A DNA stretch of 64,000 nt, taken from contig JAVTVY010020412.1 of assembly GCA_036873755.1 (NCBI GenBank), forward strand, positions 17,718-81,717, given 5' to 3'. Source of the stretch: Hanleya hanleyi (lineage: Eukaryota; Mollusca; Polyplacophora; Lepidopleurida; Hanleyidae). A program made the translations under genes and the position numbers. The notes below the pieces were generated by a model. The model saw only the letters and a list, made by a program, of their open reading frames with translations, ran no database searches and was not told the DNA's origin. Below, one piece after another: positions 7,697 to 15,490 of the stretch. How positions within the stretch are numbered: position 1 is the first letter of the stretch; the number at the start of each line of letters is the position of its first letter.

Positions 7697-8868
7697 GTGT
7701 CAGTGTCTATTCATGAAGCGAACACACAACAGCGCAACACAAAGGGGCACCCGGTGGGGTACGCAGCGGGGACCCGAAAGCGAAGCCAGTGGAGTACCCG
7801 CAAGACCGGCCGGCAGGAATTCACATGGAGTAAGACTGTGAACAAGGTGTTAACAGATTTGTATTACAACCCAAGCAGTCCAGCCGCTTATAGCGATGTG
7901 GGAGCGCTCGCTCGAGCTGCACATTCCCAAGGCATCAGTCGAGCTGAAGTTCGAGAATGGTTTAAAACCCAAGACACTTATAGCTTACATCGAGCAGCCC
8001 GACGACATTTTCGCCGTAACCGAGTCATCGTGGGAATCGTAGACGCACAATGGCAGTCCGATTTGGTCGATATGAGTCGATTTGCTGCCCACAATGGACA
8101 TCGGTACATGTTGACCTCTATTGATATTTTATCCAAGTACGCGTGGGTGCTACCCATCCGGACCAAAACAGGAGAGAATCTGGTACGAGCGTTCCAGCAG
8201 ATTTTCAAGACGGGATGCAAACCCCTCTATTTGCAAACGGATGAAGGCACAGAATTTCTCAACCGCCACTTTCAAGCCTTTCTTAAGAAACAGAAGGTGT
8301 TTTTCTTCCATACGTACAACGAGACCAAAGCCTCTGTGGTAGAACGATTCAATCGGACCTTCAAAGGACGGATGTACAAGTATTTTACCGCCAAAAACAC
8401 CCGACGGTACATCGATGTGCTACCTCAACTGGTCCAAGGGTACAATCGAGCCTATCATCGCAGTATCCAGCGGGCTCCCCTCGATGTGGCGCAACGCAAC
8501 GAACATCAAGTGCGCCGTACGCTGTACTCGATAGAACCAAGTCCACTCACGTCACCCCGTTACAAACGCGGGGATGTGGTACGGATCAATAAAGTCAAAG
8601 GGCAATTTGAAAAAAGTTACTTGCCCAACTGGAGTGACGAGCACTTTGTCATCGTTCGCCAGAATCCTCAAGGAGGTCTACAAGGAGAAACAGTGCAAGG
8701 CACGTTTTACGAGGCAGAATTACAACCGGTGGTAAAAACTACTACACGGTGGAAAAGATTTTGAAAACGGAACGTCGACGCGGCATCCCCTATCATTTCG
8801 TCAAATGGCAAGGTTGGCCCAGTTCGTTTAATTCCTGGATCTCAGCCCGTGACATGAAACGGCTATAA
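7697..8868 (+). pseudogene. INT: Polinton integrase (retroviral-type DDE) with chromodomain, frameshifted
   Basis: The catalytic core is intact in one frame: DAQWQSDLVDM (first Asp), LQTDEGTEF (second Asp) and KASVVERFNRTFKGR (Glu), followed by a C-terminal SH3-like region (YKRGDVVRINKVKG). Two lesions are visible against the element 2 copy. The open frame reaching the core has no in-frame ATG: ATG 7713, which aligns with the element 2 start, is in another frame. A ~10-nt deletion near 8735 also makes this frame stop at 8764, so the chromodomain (8739-8868, YTVEKIL...HFVKWQGWPSSFNSW) is read in the next frame. The enzyme would insert linear element DNA into host chromatin; the chromodomain would bias sites toward modified histones. 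The true stop TAA 8866-8868 lies inside the next gene's TATA box. Confidence 0.9.
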
Positions 8869-8870
8869 AT
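8864..8870 (+). promoter_or_regulatory. TATA box overlapping the integrase stop codon
   Basis: TATAAAT overlaps the integrase terminal codons cta-taa and lies 49 bp before ATG 8913. Element 2 has the identical arrangement at 43,467. Confidence 0.6.
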
Positions 8871-8912
8871 TCTACCTCACATCGCCTACAGCCTTCAGTC
8901 TAGGGTTGTACC

Positions 8913-9365
8913 ATGGATAGTGCACATCTGCCCTTACTGCTGCGGACTCGAAAAGGACAAGTCGGTACCGTCGTGTGTCTACTAGTGCTTCTGGGTACCT
9001 TATTTGGAGGAGTTTTCTACGATTTGGCGTACCTGGTATCCTGTTTCAACCTACCCTCCACTCGTCCAATACCTGCCCCCCCCCAACGTCAAGTCCAATC
9101 ACCCAACACCACCACCACCGCCACCACCACCACCACCACCACCTCTCCTACTACGCTGCGGGACATTACCAGGGGTCCACCAGGTTCTACAACCCATCCC
9201 ACTACGCGGTCTAGTCCTACTCCACCTCTACGGAACTTCACCCGGGGTCCCCCCGTTCCTAGTCCTACCCTCAGGAGCTCCCCACCCGCATCATCTTCAA
9301 CCCTCACAGCACCCAGGGCAAAGCCACGGCAACATAGGACTCCACCACCACCACCACGACGCTAA
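8913..9365 (+). CDS. Membrane protein with Pro/Thr/Ser-rich (mucin-like) ectodomain
   Basis: The frame encodes 150 aa, with ATG in good context (accATGG). Residues 17-42 form one hydrophobic segment (VGTVVCLLVLLGTLFGGVFYDLAYLV), preceded by a basic patch (RTRKG), so a type II or signal-anchor topology is likely. The remainder is a low-complexity Pro/Thr/Ser-rich tail with a (T)n stretch from an ACC-repeat tract at about 9,110-9,140. The TM block is clearly homologous to the element 2 protein at 43,515 (LYGGVFYDVAYV), while the tails differ. The tail resembles O-glycosylated surface proteins. It could act as an envelope, attachment or shielding protein, which is inference. Confidence 0.6.
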   Translation: MDSAHLPLLLRTRKGQVGTVVCLLVLLGTLFGGVFYDLAYLVSCFNLPSTRPIPAPPQRQVQSPNTTTTATTTTTTTSPTTLRDITRGPPGSTTHPTTRSSPTPPLRNFTRGPPVPSPTLRSSPPASSSTLTAPRAKPRQHRTPPPPPRR

Positions 9366-9492
9366 CACCTAGAGTGTGTATAGTACCACGTTTACCACGA
9401 CAACGGTACCCGCACGACTACGACCCCCGGTGGGATCCATGACAACGGTGGTGGGCCTCAGAATGCTTTGCGCAAATCACCAAATAAAACCT

Positions 9493-10114
9493 ATGGATCC
9501 TCGATGGCAGCATCCCTTCACGTGTCTCACCGCTGGACCGACTGGGTCAGGAAAAACACACTTCGTTCAACGGCTCATCCAACACGGGTCAGCCCTCATT
9601 TCACCACCCGTGGCTCGCATCCTCTGGTGTTATGGAGCTTGGCAGCCTGCGTACTAGGAACTGGCACGCATCCCTGGACGCACGCATCCCTGGACTCACC
9701 TTGGTGGAAGGATTACCCACAGAGGATACCCCCGAAGACACGTTCGTAGTGGTAGACGATCTGATGACCGAACGGACAGTCGAGTGACGCGTCTCTTCAC
9801 GAAAGGGAACCATCATTGTCGGTTGAGCATCATCTACATCGTCCAGAATCTCTTCAGTAAGAACAAAGGAACATCAGTTTGAATGCTCAGTATGTGGTCA
9901 GGTTCAAAAACCCCAGAGACGCATCACAAATTATGCACCTGGCGAAACAGATGTACCCTAAAACACGGCCTTTGTGTGGGAAGCCTTTGAAGATGCCACC
10001 CAAGGGGCCCACGGGTATCTGCTCATCGACTTGAAACAAGAGACTCCCACGGCACTTCGATTGCAGACCCACGTTTTTCCCGGAGAGTTCCAGGCGGTGT
10101 ACACAGCCAAATAA
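9493..10114 (+). pseudogene. ATP: Packaging ATPase (FtsK/HerA, A32-like), multiply frameshifted
   Basis: ATG 9493 begins a frame with Walker A GPTGSGKT at residues 15-22 that stops at 9657 after 54 codons. Homology to the intact element 2 protein (43,973) continues in other frames to the terminal stop at 10,112-10,114. Walker B-type sequence (VVVDDLM) lies at about 9,748-9,770, and IIYIVQNLFSKN at about 9,830. Several indels are present, including an apparent short repeat expansion (acgcatccctggac) near 9,667-9,700. The protein normally powers genome translocation into the capsid. This copy cannot make it. Confidence 0.88.
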
Positions 10115-10153
10115 GAGAAGAAGACACAACCCTCTAGCATTCACTTCCTCATC

Positions 10154-10498
10154 ATATCTGCACGGATACGGAAGCACTCGCCGGCGCTCTGCGTATTACG
10201 CAGCGCGCCACCGGAGGTGGGCCGGGCCCTGGTGCGCGGCGCGGACGCGGGATTGGTACGGTGTTTGTGTGAAGTCGCTCATAATGTGTTAAAAGGGAAT
10301 GTTCCACTCAGTCCCCTGCAGAAAGGGAAATTGCAACGGCACAAGACGGGTGTCCGGACGCTGGTGAAGAAGACGGGAAGTTTAAAGAAAAAGAAACAGG
10401 TGTTACAGCGAGGTGGATTTCTCGGGGCACTCCTCGCACCCTTAGCCGCTTCCGTACTGGGACCGTTAGTAGGATCCATCTTGGGTGGAGCACGCTAA
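10154..10498 (+). pseudogene. Basic-hydrophobic conserved Polinton protein, start codon lost
   Basis: The frame is open from 10,154, but the codon aligned with the element 2 start (ATG 44,733) is ATA here, and the next possible initiator codons are not ATG. The encoded protein is otherwise preserved: an N-terminal helical region, ALVRGADAGLVRCLCEV, NVLKGNVPLSPLQKGKLQRHKTG, a Lys-rich linker, then a glycine-rich hydrophobic tail (GGFLGALLAPLAASVLGPL). This small protein recurs in animal Polintons. The tail suggests membrane interaction, and the basic part a virion core role. Exact function unknown. Confidence 0.6.
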
Positions 10499-10519
10499 CG
10501 TCATGGAACATACGAAAAA

Positions 10520-11293
10520 ATGATGCTGGTGGAACCTCGACTGTTACAGAGTTTGCAATCACCCTATCCCGTGCCTGTCACGGTGCAACAACTCCAGTCT
10601 CTCGACGAAGAGATGAATAGTATACTCCAACGTCGACTACCCGATCAAGAGAAAATTCAACTCTACCATCAGAAGCTGAACCAGTGCAAGACGTTTATGG
10701 ATCAATATAGGGGTAGTACACCACCAGCACCACTACCAGCAGCGCCAGCATCCACACCACCATCATCACCTCAGCTGGAAGATGAAGTGTTGACCAGTGT
10801 CCCTAAGGCATTCAAGACCAAGGCTCGTTTATTGTTGGACCGGGTGAAACAGAATCCCGATATGGGTTGGAGCGATCAGGAGGAACTGCTTATTCGAAAC
10901 CGAGTGGTGCCGGAGTCTCATATCACCGATTTGATAAACGATACGGTGCGCTCTCGCAAACACTCGAATCCACCGGGCTGGGAAGCCTTTGCTCAGGGGT
11001 TGAAAGACACACATACCCCTCAAGAATTGGTGGGGAATCCTAACCGTTGGGCCTTTATGCAGCGGACCCAGCAATCGCCGAGTAGACCACCACCACCACC
11101 ACCACCACCCTCTTCTTGCGAACCGGAGTCACCCCCCCCCAAAACACCACAACGACGGGCACCTTCTTTTCCCCCCTTTAAAACGCCATCCTCGGTAAAG
11201 AGGCTCCAGCGCTCGAGAGCTTTGATACATAGCAAGTCACCGCGGCGATCACGACGCCGAGGTCATCCGCCCAAGGTCTGGGAGCCCTATTAA
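10520..11293 (+). CDS. Conserved Polinton virion-type protein with basic SKSPRRSRRR tail
   Basis: The frame encodes 257 aa. Residues ~1-65 (LVEPRLLQSL...LDEEMNSIL...KIQLYHQKLNQCKTFMDQY) look like a helical/coiled-coil N-domain. A Pro/Ala/Ser linker follows. A conserved globular domain (~residues 90-180) has the signatures KQNPDMGWSDQEELLI, VPESHITDLINDTVRSRK and GWEAFAQGL..TH.PQELVGNP.RW. Last come a poly-Pro tract and an Arg/Lys/Ser-rich C-terminus that could bind DNA. Homolog: 45,071 in element 2. It starts shortly after the preceding gene. The TATTAAAG overlapping its stop codon probably serves the penton gene. Likely a core or minor virion protein; function not established. Confidence 0.7.
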   Translation: MMLVEPRLLQSLQSPYPVPVTVQQLQSLDEEMNSILQRRLPDQEKIQLYHQKLNQCKTFMDQYRGSTPPAPLPAAPASTPPSSPQLEDEVLTSVPKAFKTKARLLLDRVKQNPDMGWSDQEELLIRNRVVPESHITDLINDTVRSRKHSNPPGWEAFAQGLKDTHTPQELVGNPNRWAFMQRTQQSPSRPPPPPPPPSSCEPESPPPKTPQRRAPSFPPFKTPSSVKRLQRSRALIHSKSPRRSRRRGHPPKVWEPY

Positions 11294-11295
11294 AG
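11288..11295 (+). promoter_or_regulatory. TATA-like box overlapping upstream stop, penton gene promoter
   Basis: TATTAAAG contains the TAA stop of the preceding gene and lies 39 bp before ATG 11,327. The element 2 counterpart is TATTAAAA at 45,918, also overlapping the stop. Confidence 0.5.
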
Positions 11296-11326
11296 CCAGG
11301 TGCAGAAGCAAGAAAGTTCAGTCGTC

Positions 11327-12115
11327 ATGTTTTACCTCACGTTGCCAAGTAACAGTTCGCTCGATGTGTTTCCTGACAACACCTTGGCCAAGTACGTGAC
11401 CCAATTACCGCAACCGTTGCATTTACCTGGACGGTGGGAATGTGGAATGGTGGATATTCAATACCCTAACTCGTGGTACAACGTGCGAGGCAAAGAAGTA
11501 TGGTACGAGGTGACCTACGAAGGCAAAGTAAACCGACTGACTCTACCCGAAGGCCAATACGATACCCCCAAGGCGTTCATAGAGGGTCTGACCACATTGT
11601 TGAATTATAAGTCTCTACGGATGGTGACGAATAGTTCAAGACCCGCGAAATCCAATCCCTTCAAGAATCACGTGATCTTCGATTACAACGCACACAACGA
11701 CAAGGCCTGTATCCTGCTCAGCCCCAACGTTAGTGTGGAACTCAATCCTAGGCTACAGCAAATGTTAGATCTCCCTTACAGCGTCTACACGAGTCTCACC
11801 ACCGACACAGGCGATGTTGTGATGGATATGAAAATGGGTATGTACGGACTCTACGTCTACTCGGACGCGGTGGACAGCCATATTGTGGGCGATGTGAACA
11901 CACCTCTGTTACGGGTGGTGCCCATTAAAAAGAAGTATGGCGTTCAAGTCACCCAGAGTTCCAACCACATACTCTACCTGCCCGTACGACACACCGATAT
12001 CAACACGATCACGGTGGATATAAGAGATGACACGGGACGCCCGGTCGCATTCGAACAAGGGAAAGTGGTGTTGACACTTTATTTCCGACAAGCACGTTCT
12101 CCTCACTTCGTATAA
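11327..12115 (+). CDS. Minor capsid (penton) protein, single-jelly-roll candidate
   Basis: The frame encodes 262 aa, exactly the length of both element 2 copies. I chose ATG 11,327 (gtcgtcATGTTTTACC) because all copies share it; an in-frame ATG at 11,300 lies in non-conserved leader. The N-terminus (FYLTLPSNSSLDVFPDNT) followed by LPGRWECGMVDIQYPNSWYNV is the typical animal Polinton minor-capsid signature. The protein is beta-rich throughout, consistent with a single jelly roll at capsid vertices. It ends TAATG, overlapping the start of the pVI-like gene, so translation or transcription may be coupled. This copy is intact. Confidence 0.75.
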   Translation: MFYLTLPSNSSLDVFPDNTLAKYVTQLPQPLHLPGRWECGMVDIQYPNSWYNVRGKEVWYEVTYEGKVNRLTLPEGQYDTPKAFIEGLTTLLNYKSLRMVTNSSRPAKSNPFKNHVIFDYNAHNDKACILLSPNVSVELNPRLQQMLDLPYSVYTSLTTDTGDVVMDMKMGMYGLYVYSDAVDSHIVGDVNTPLLRVVPIKKKYGVQVTQSSNHILYLPVRHTDINTITVDIRDDTGRPVAFEQGKVVLTLYFRQARSPHFV

Positions 12116-12516
12116 TGTACGTGCCTTACCAGTGCCATACGGCCAGCTATGCCGACTACTACAAGAAACAAACGGGGGGTAGCTTGCCCATCTTTAGCGG
12201 TGCACGCATGTAACGAGGTCACGGGTTGGGCAACATACTGGGCAGCATCGTCAAAACGTTCTTGCCCTTGGTGACACGGGGAGTAAAAGCGGTGGGTAAA
12301 CAAGCGGTACGCAGTGGACTGCGCGTGGCCGGTGATGTCTTGGGAGGAACGGCACCCCGACAAGCCTTGAAACGACGGGCCCAAGAAGCAGGCAGCGTCT
12401 TGATCGCCAAAGCCCTTAAAAGACAACCACCGGCACAGGGAAGAGTCATTCGACGATCGACACACCGACGACGCACACCCTGGGAGAAGAAGGGTAAGAT
12501 AGACATCTTCGCATAA
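12115..12516 (+). pseudogene. pVI-like minor virion protein, nonsense mutation
   Basis: The frame starts at the ATG overlapping the penton stop. Thirty-two codons (M.VPYQC...YADYYKKQTGG...PIFSGARM) are followed by TAA at 12,211-12,213, where element 2 has CAA. The frame then resumes unchanged to 12,516: glycine-rich GLGNILGSIVKTFLPLV, an amphipathic helix (GVKAVGKQAVRSGLRVAGDVLGG), and an Arg-rich tail. Gly-rich plus amphipathic plus basic organisation resembles adenovirus pVI-type membrane-lytic cement proteins. The same nonsense mutation is in the duplicated copy at 19,593, so it predates that duplication. It overlaps the MCP start by TAATG. Confidence 0.7.
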
Positions 12517-13531
12517 TGGCAGTCATTCACTCCGAGTCGTGTCCGTCTACCAACAGTGAATTGGATTTGTGGACTATTCCACCCACACAGACCAGTGTCG
12601 CCGAAGGACGTTGGATAGAACATCGGCCCCTGGCTAGCCTGACGGGCACGGAACCGCTAGAATTTACCATTGAAAACAAAGATACGGCCTACCTTGATTT
12701 AGCCCACACGTACTTGTACGTGAAAGCCAAAATAGTGGACGCAGACGGGACGCCCATCGCGAACGATGCGGTGGTAGGCCCGGTGAATCTTTGGCTGCAT
12801 TCCTTGTTCCAACAGGTGGATATCAGTATGAACGATAAACTCATCAGTACGTCCACCAATACGTACCCGTACCGAGCTTTCATCGAGACGCTGTTGTCGT
12901 ACGGAGAAGATGCCAAAAAAACACACTTGCAAGCCTCGCTGTACTACAGGGATACGCCCGGAGCCATGGATGCCACCACCGTTGCCAACAATGGGTTCGG
13001 CCATCGCAGGCAGTTTACAAACCGTAGCACGTCTGTCGATATGATGGGACGACTGCACGCCGATCTGTTCCTGCAAGACCGCTACATGATGAACGGTGTA
13101 TCCATCAAGTTCAACTTGATCCGTTCCCCACCCACTTTCACCTTGATGTGCGATGGAGATGCCCCCAATTACAAGATCACCGTAGAAGATGTAGCCCTGT
13201 TTGTCCGTACGGTGGATTTGCAACAGGGCGTGTTGGTGAGTCACATGGAAGCCTTATCGAAAAAACCAGCCACAGGACAAAACAATCAGGACGAAGGAAA
13301 TACCATCACTCGACGTGACTTTAGCCGTGGGTACACTTTGTTCGCCTTCGACCTCACCCCAACCTTGGAACACGATCATCAACTGGCCTTGCCCAAGAAA
13401 GGAAACTTACGGTTGAACTGCGATTCTCCGTCCCTCTACTCCATACCATTAACGTGATTTGCTACGCCGAGTTTGATAACGTCATCACCGTGGATCAGCA
13501 AAGAAACGTGCTGTGTGACTACGCCAGCTAG
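12516..13531 (+). pseudogene. MCP: Major capsid protein (double jelly roll), deleted and frameshifted
   Basis: Homologous to the intact 437-aa MCPs of element 2: the opening ESCPSTNSELDLWTIPPTQT, the YLDLAHTYLYVKAKI strand and LWLHSLFQQVDISMNDKLIS are conserved. Two lesions are visible. About 97 residues of the second jelly roll are missing in frame (after KPA, before TGQ.NQDEGN, near 13,275). One base is lost at about 13,417, so this frame ends at 13,457 while the terminal homology (TINVICYAEFDNVI...NVLCDYAS) runs to TAG 13,529-13,531 in another frame. The duplicate at 19,497 shares the deletion but not the frameshift. It cannot form a normal trimeric capsomer. Confidence 0.88.
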
Positions 13532-13535
13532 AGTC

Positions 13536-14012
13536 ATGGATACAGAGCAGCTGATGGCCATACTCCAGCGAGATCCTCGGGTACCCTTTCGAGATGTGTT
13601 TCCACGCAATGTTTTTCCCACCACCCCAACCACTCCGGCAGCCTACATCCTGAATACAGACCCTGGTACTCGACCCGGTGAACATTGGGTGGCTGTGTAC
13701 GTGGACACCCTGGGCCGAGGCGAATACTTTGATTCCTATGGACTTGCACCCCTGCATCCCGATTTGGTGAAGTTCATGGACGTATCTACTACAGTGTGGC
13801 GTTGGAATACTAAAAGATTACAAGGACCCTTGAGTAGTGTTTGCGGACAGTACTGTGTGTTTTATCTCACTCACCGGAGTAGAGGACATTCAATGCAAAC
13901 TATCATACAAATGTTTGATGATTATTCTCAAGCCGAAGACCGTGATGTACTCGTATACGACTGGACTGCCTCTCGGGTTAATGTGCATGCCTCATTTCTC
14001 TGGTTGTCTTAA
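13536..14012 (+). CDS. PRO: Adenain-type cysteine protease
   Basis: The frame encodes 158 aa, with ATG 13,536 four bases after the MCP stop. An upstream in-frame ATG (13,473) would read through the MCP end and is not conserved. Catalytic pattern of the adenovirus protease/Ulp1-like family: H50 in GEHWVAVY, D66 in GEYFDSYG, and C103-G-Q-Y-C107 with the second Cys as probable nucleophile. It would cleave virion precursors during maturation. The frame is intact, and identical in length to 20,281 and 54,645. It is followed by an AATAAA signal at 14,086. Confidence 0.9.
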   Translation: MDTEQLMAILQRDPRVPFRDVFPRNVFPTTPTTPAAYILNTDPGTRPGEHWVAVYVDTLGRGEYFDSYGLAPLHPDLVKFMDVSTTVWRWNTKRLQGPLSSVCGQYCVFYLTHRSRGHSMQTIIQMFDDYSQAEDRDVLVYDWTASRVNVHASFLWLS

Positions 14013-14085
14013 TTGATTCAATGCACCGCGCGGTGTTCTCATTGTTTTTGTTATGACGTTGTTGTTCTGACGTTCATTGATGTTC

Positions 14086-14091
14086 AATAAA
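14086..14091 (+). terminator. Polyadenylation signal after protease
   Basis: AATAAA lies 74 bp after the protease stop, preceded by T/G-rich sequence. It faces the opposing signal of the polymerase gene (14,130), giving a compact convergent 3' end. Confidence 0.6.
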
Positions 14092-14129
14092 AAAATTCAT
14101 GAAAAAACACAAGTAATGCTTTTGCCTTT

Positions 14130-14135
14130 TTTATT
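14130..14135 (-). terminator. Polyadenylation signal of the polymerase B gene
   Basis: AATAAA on the minus strand, about 190 bp beyond the polymerase stop and beyond the tRNA-like element. The two signals on opposite strands lie within 50 bp. Confidence 0.5.
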
Positions 14136-14193
14136 CAGGTGAACAAGAATGTATAGAATATGTACAAAAGAATACAGGTGGTGTGTAAAAACT

Positions 14194-14266
14194 GTGAGAG
14201 CGTCGGATTCGAACCCACGCCCTGCATTGCGCAGACGGCGTCCTTAGGACTGGCGACCCTTCTGAC
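14194..14266 (-). tRNA. tRNA-Leu(CAA)-like gene, degenerate
   Basis: The minus strand shows an acceptor gtcagaa, an A-box-like region with a ctaagg D-loop as in tRNA-Leu, an anticodon arm with CAA (loop cgcaatg), and a near-canonical B box (gtgggttcgaatccgac). T5 follows 3 nt after the 3' end (14,187-14,191), like a Pol III terminator. The long variable arm of tRNA-Leu is missing, and the acceptor and T stems carry mismatches. It is best read as a decayed or structurally reduced tRNA-Leu. It lies between protease and polymerase and is conserved unchanged in the duplicate at 20,939. Confidence 0.5.
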
Positions 14267-14323
14267 TTTTTTACAGTTATAGTTTTAACTCGTATCATGA
14301 AAAGTATATCAAATGTCATAGTT

Positions 14324-15490
14324 TCACAAGTCCAGGTAAGTGGTACTGATGCCATCGGGAAGGACTTTCCGCTTGGGGTAGAAGAAGGTGAAGGCGTCTC
14401 GTTTCTGGATGTATGTCCGCATCTGGTGGTCCACGACGCGAAATCCTCTGTTAGTCCCACTCGCACTGGCCTGGCTTTGCAGCACGTTCAGGTACAAGGC
14501 TTTGTCGATGGCCGGATCGCGCCGGTTCACCCCTTAGCAGCTAAACTTATTTTGGTCTCTACCGTAACAGTAATACGTCTTCGAGGAGAGAGCAATCATG
14601 GCATCGCCACTCCACTCCAACTTGAAGAGGCCCGGCGTCCGCTTGTCGTACTGGTAATGGTCACGTCGAGGTAGCCACTGGCCCCGTTCCGCCTCATACT
14701 GTGCACGTAACTCGGGGTTGACCAGGGACTCCCTATCCGCATTAGACACGGCCATGTAAGCAGAGTCTGTATCCATCTCCATGAGTTGCCAGCCTGATGG
14801 ATTAAAATACAGACCCATGAAATCACACAAAAACTGGAGCATCCTCAGCTTGGTCACCTGGTATACCATACATCCAATCTGGAGGGGCAGGTTATAACGG
14901 ATAGTCTTTTTGGCTAAAGTGATTTCATACGTGTCGTCATCGATGACCTTCACGGACCGAAACAGAGGGGAATTCACCTTTTTGCGGGCCTGTGGGGTAG
15001 TACAGATGTTCACGTTCATGTGCTTATCTTGGTTAGTGACCGTTTTGCCATAATAGCCATTGCCCGTGAGCTTCCACGATTCACCGATGATGGCCTGACT
15101 CGGATCTTGATCGCCTTGACGACGGGCAGACGTCACGATGTCGGCATTCCCCGCAAAACAGACGTTGGGTACGTACTGTAAGACTTGGTACACGCGCGTG
15201 ACTTCCAGGCCGTGGCTGATGTAACACTGTAGTAGCGGAGTGCCCAGCAAAATTTTCTCTGCCCACATACTGCCAATCAACATAAGTCGAGGTCGAGGCA
15301 AACACTCGTGTTGCTCACCATAGGCACCCATGGTGTCTCCAATGTGATCCCGACCCACCAGTGTGTTTTAAAAGATGGGTGGGCACTGGGCGAACAGTGG
15401 CTTGAGAGCGTCGGGAACATGCAGGTCGCATTCCACAAAGCCGTAGAGGTCTCCGGGACGAATGGCGTCGAACATCTGTGGCAGAGTCAT
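14324..15490 (-). pseudogene. POLB: Protein-primed DNA polymerase B, C-terminal part, two nonsense codons
   Basis: The single minus-strand frame is broken by TAA at 15,368-15,370 and TAA at 14,534-14,536, both where related polymerases usually have Lys. Visible motifs in order: motif B KLTGNGYYGKT, motif C EMDTDSAYMA, KxY-type SSKTYYCYG, and the conserved end KRKVLPDGISTTYLDL. Motif A and the exonuclease and terminal-protein regions are missing because the gene is cut at 15,490 by satellite sequence. Roughly the last 390 residues of a protein that is normally over 1,000 aa remain. It would have replicated the element by protein priming. This copy is dead. Confidence 0.9.

Larger units (their letters stand above)
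85..15490 (+). mobile_element. Polinton/Maverick element 1 (adintovirus-like), right end lost
   Basis: The segment begins with AGTAGTAT, the same terminal word as element 2 at 39,715. It carries the diagnostic Polinton gene set: retroviral-type integrase, FtsK/HerA-type packaging ATPase, single-jelly-roll penton, double-jelly-roll major capsid protein, adenain-like protease and an opposing protein-primed DNA polymerase B. Gene order is conserved with element 2, but protein identity is only moderate, so these are two lineages. The right terminal repeat and the N-terminal part of polymerase B are absent, replaced by satellite DNA. Integrase, ATPase, pVI-like, MCP, CARD-PC4 and polymerase are all broken, so this copy looks incapable of autonomous movement. 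Confidence 0.9.

Noticed and set aside
7978..8342. Overlapping frames on both strands within integrase as genes
   Set aside because: Shadows of the integrase coding sequence without conserved counterparts, promoters or start contexts.
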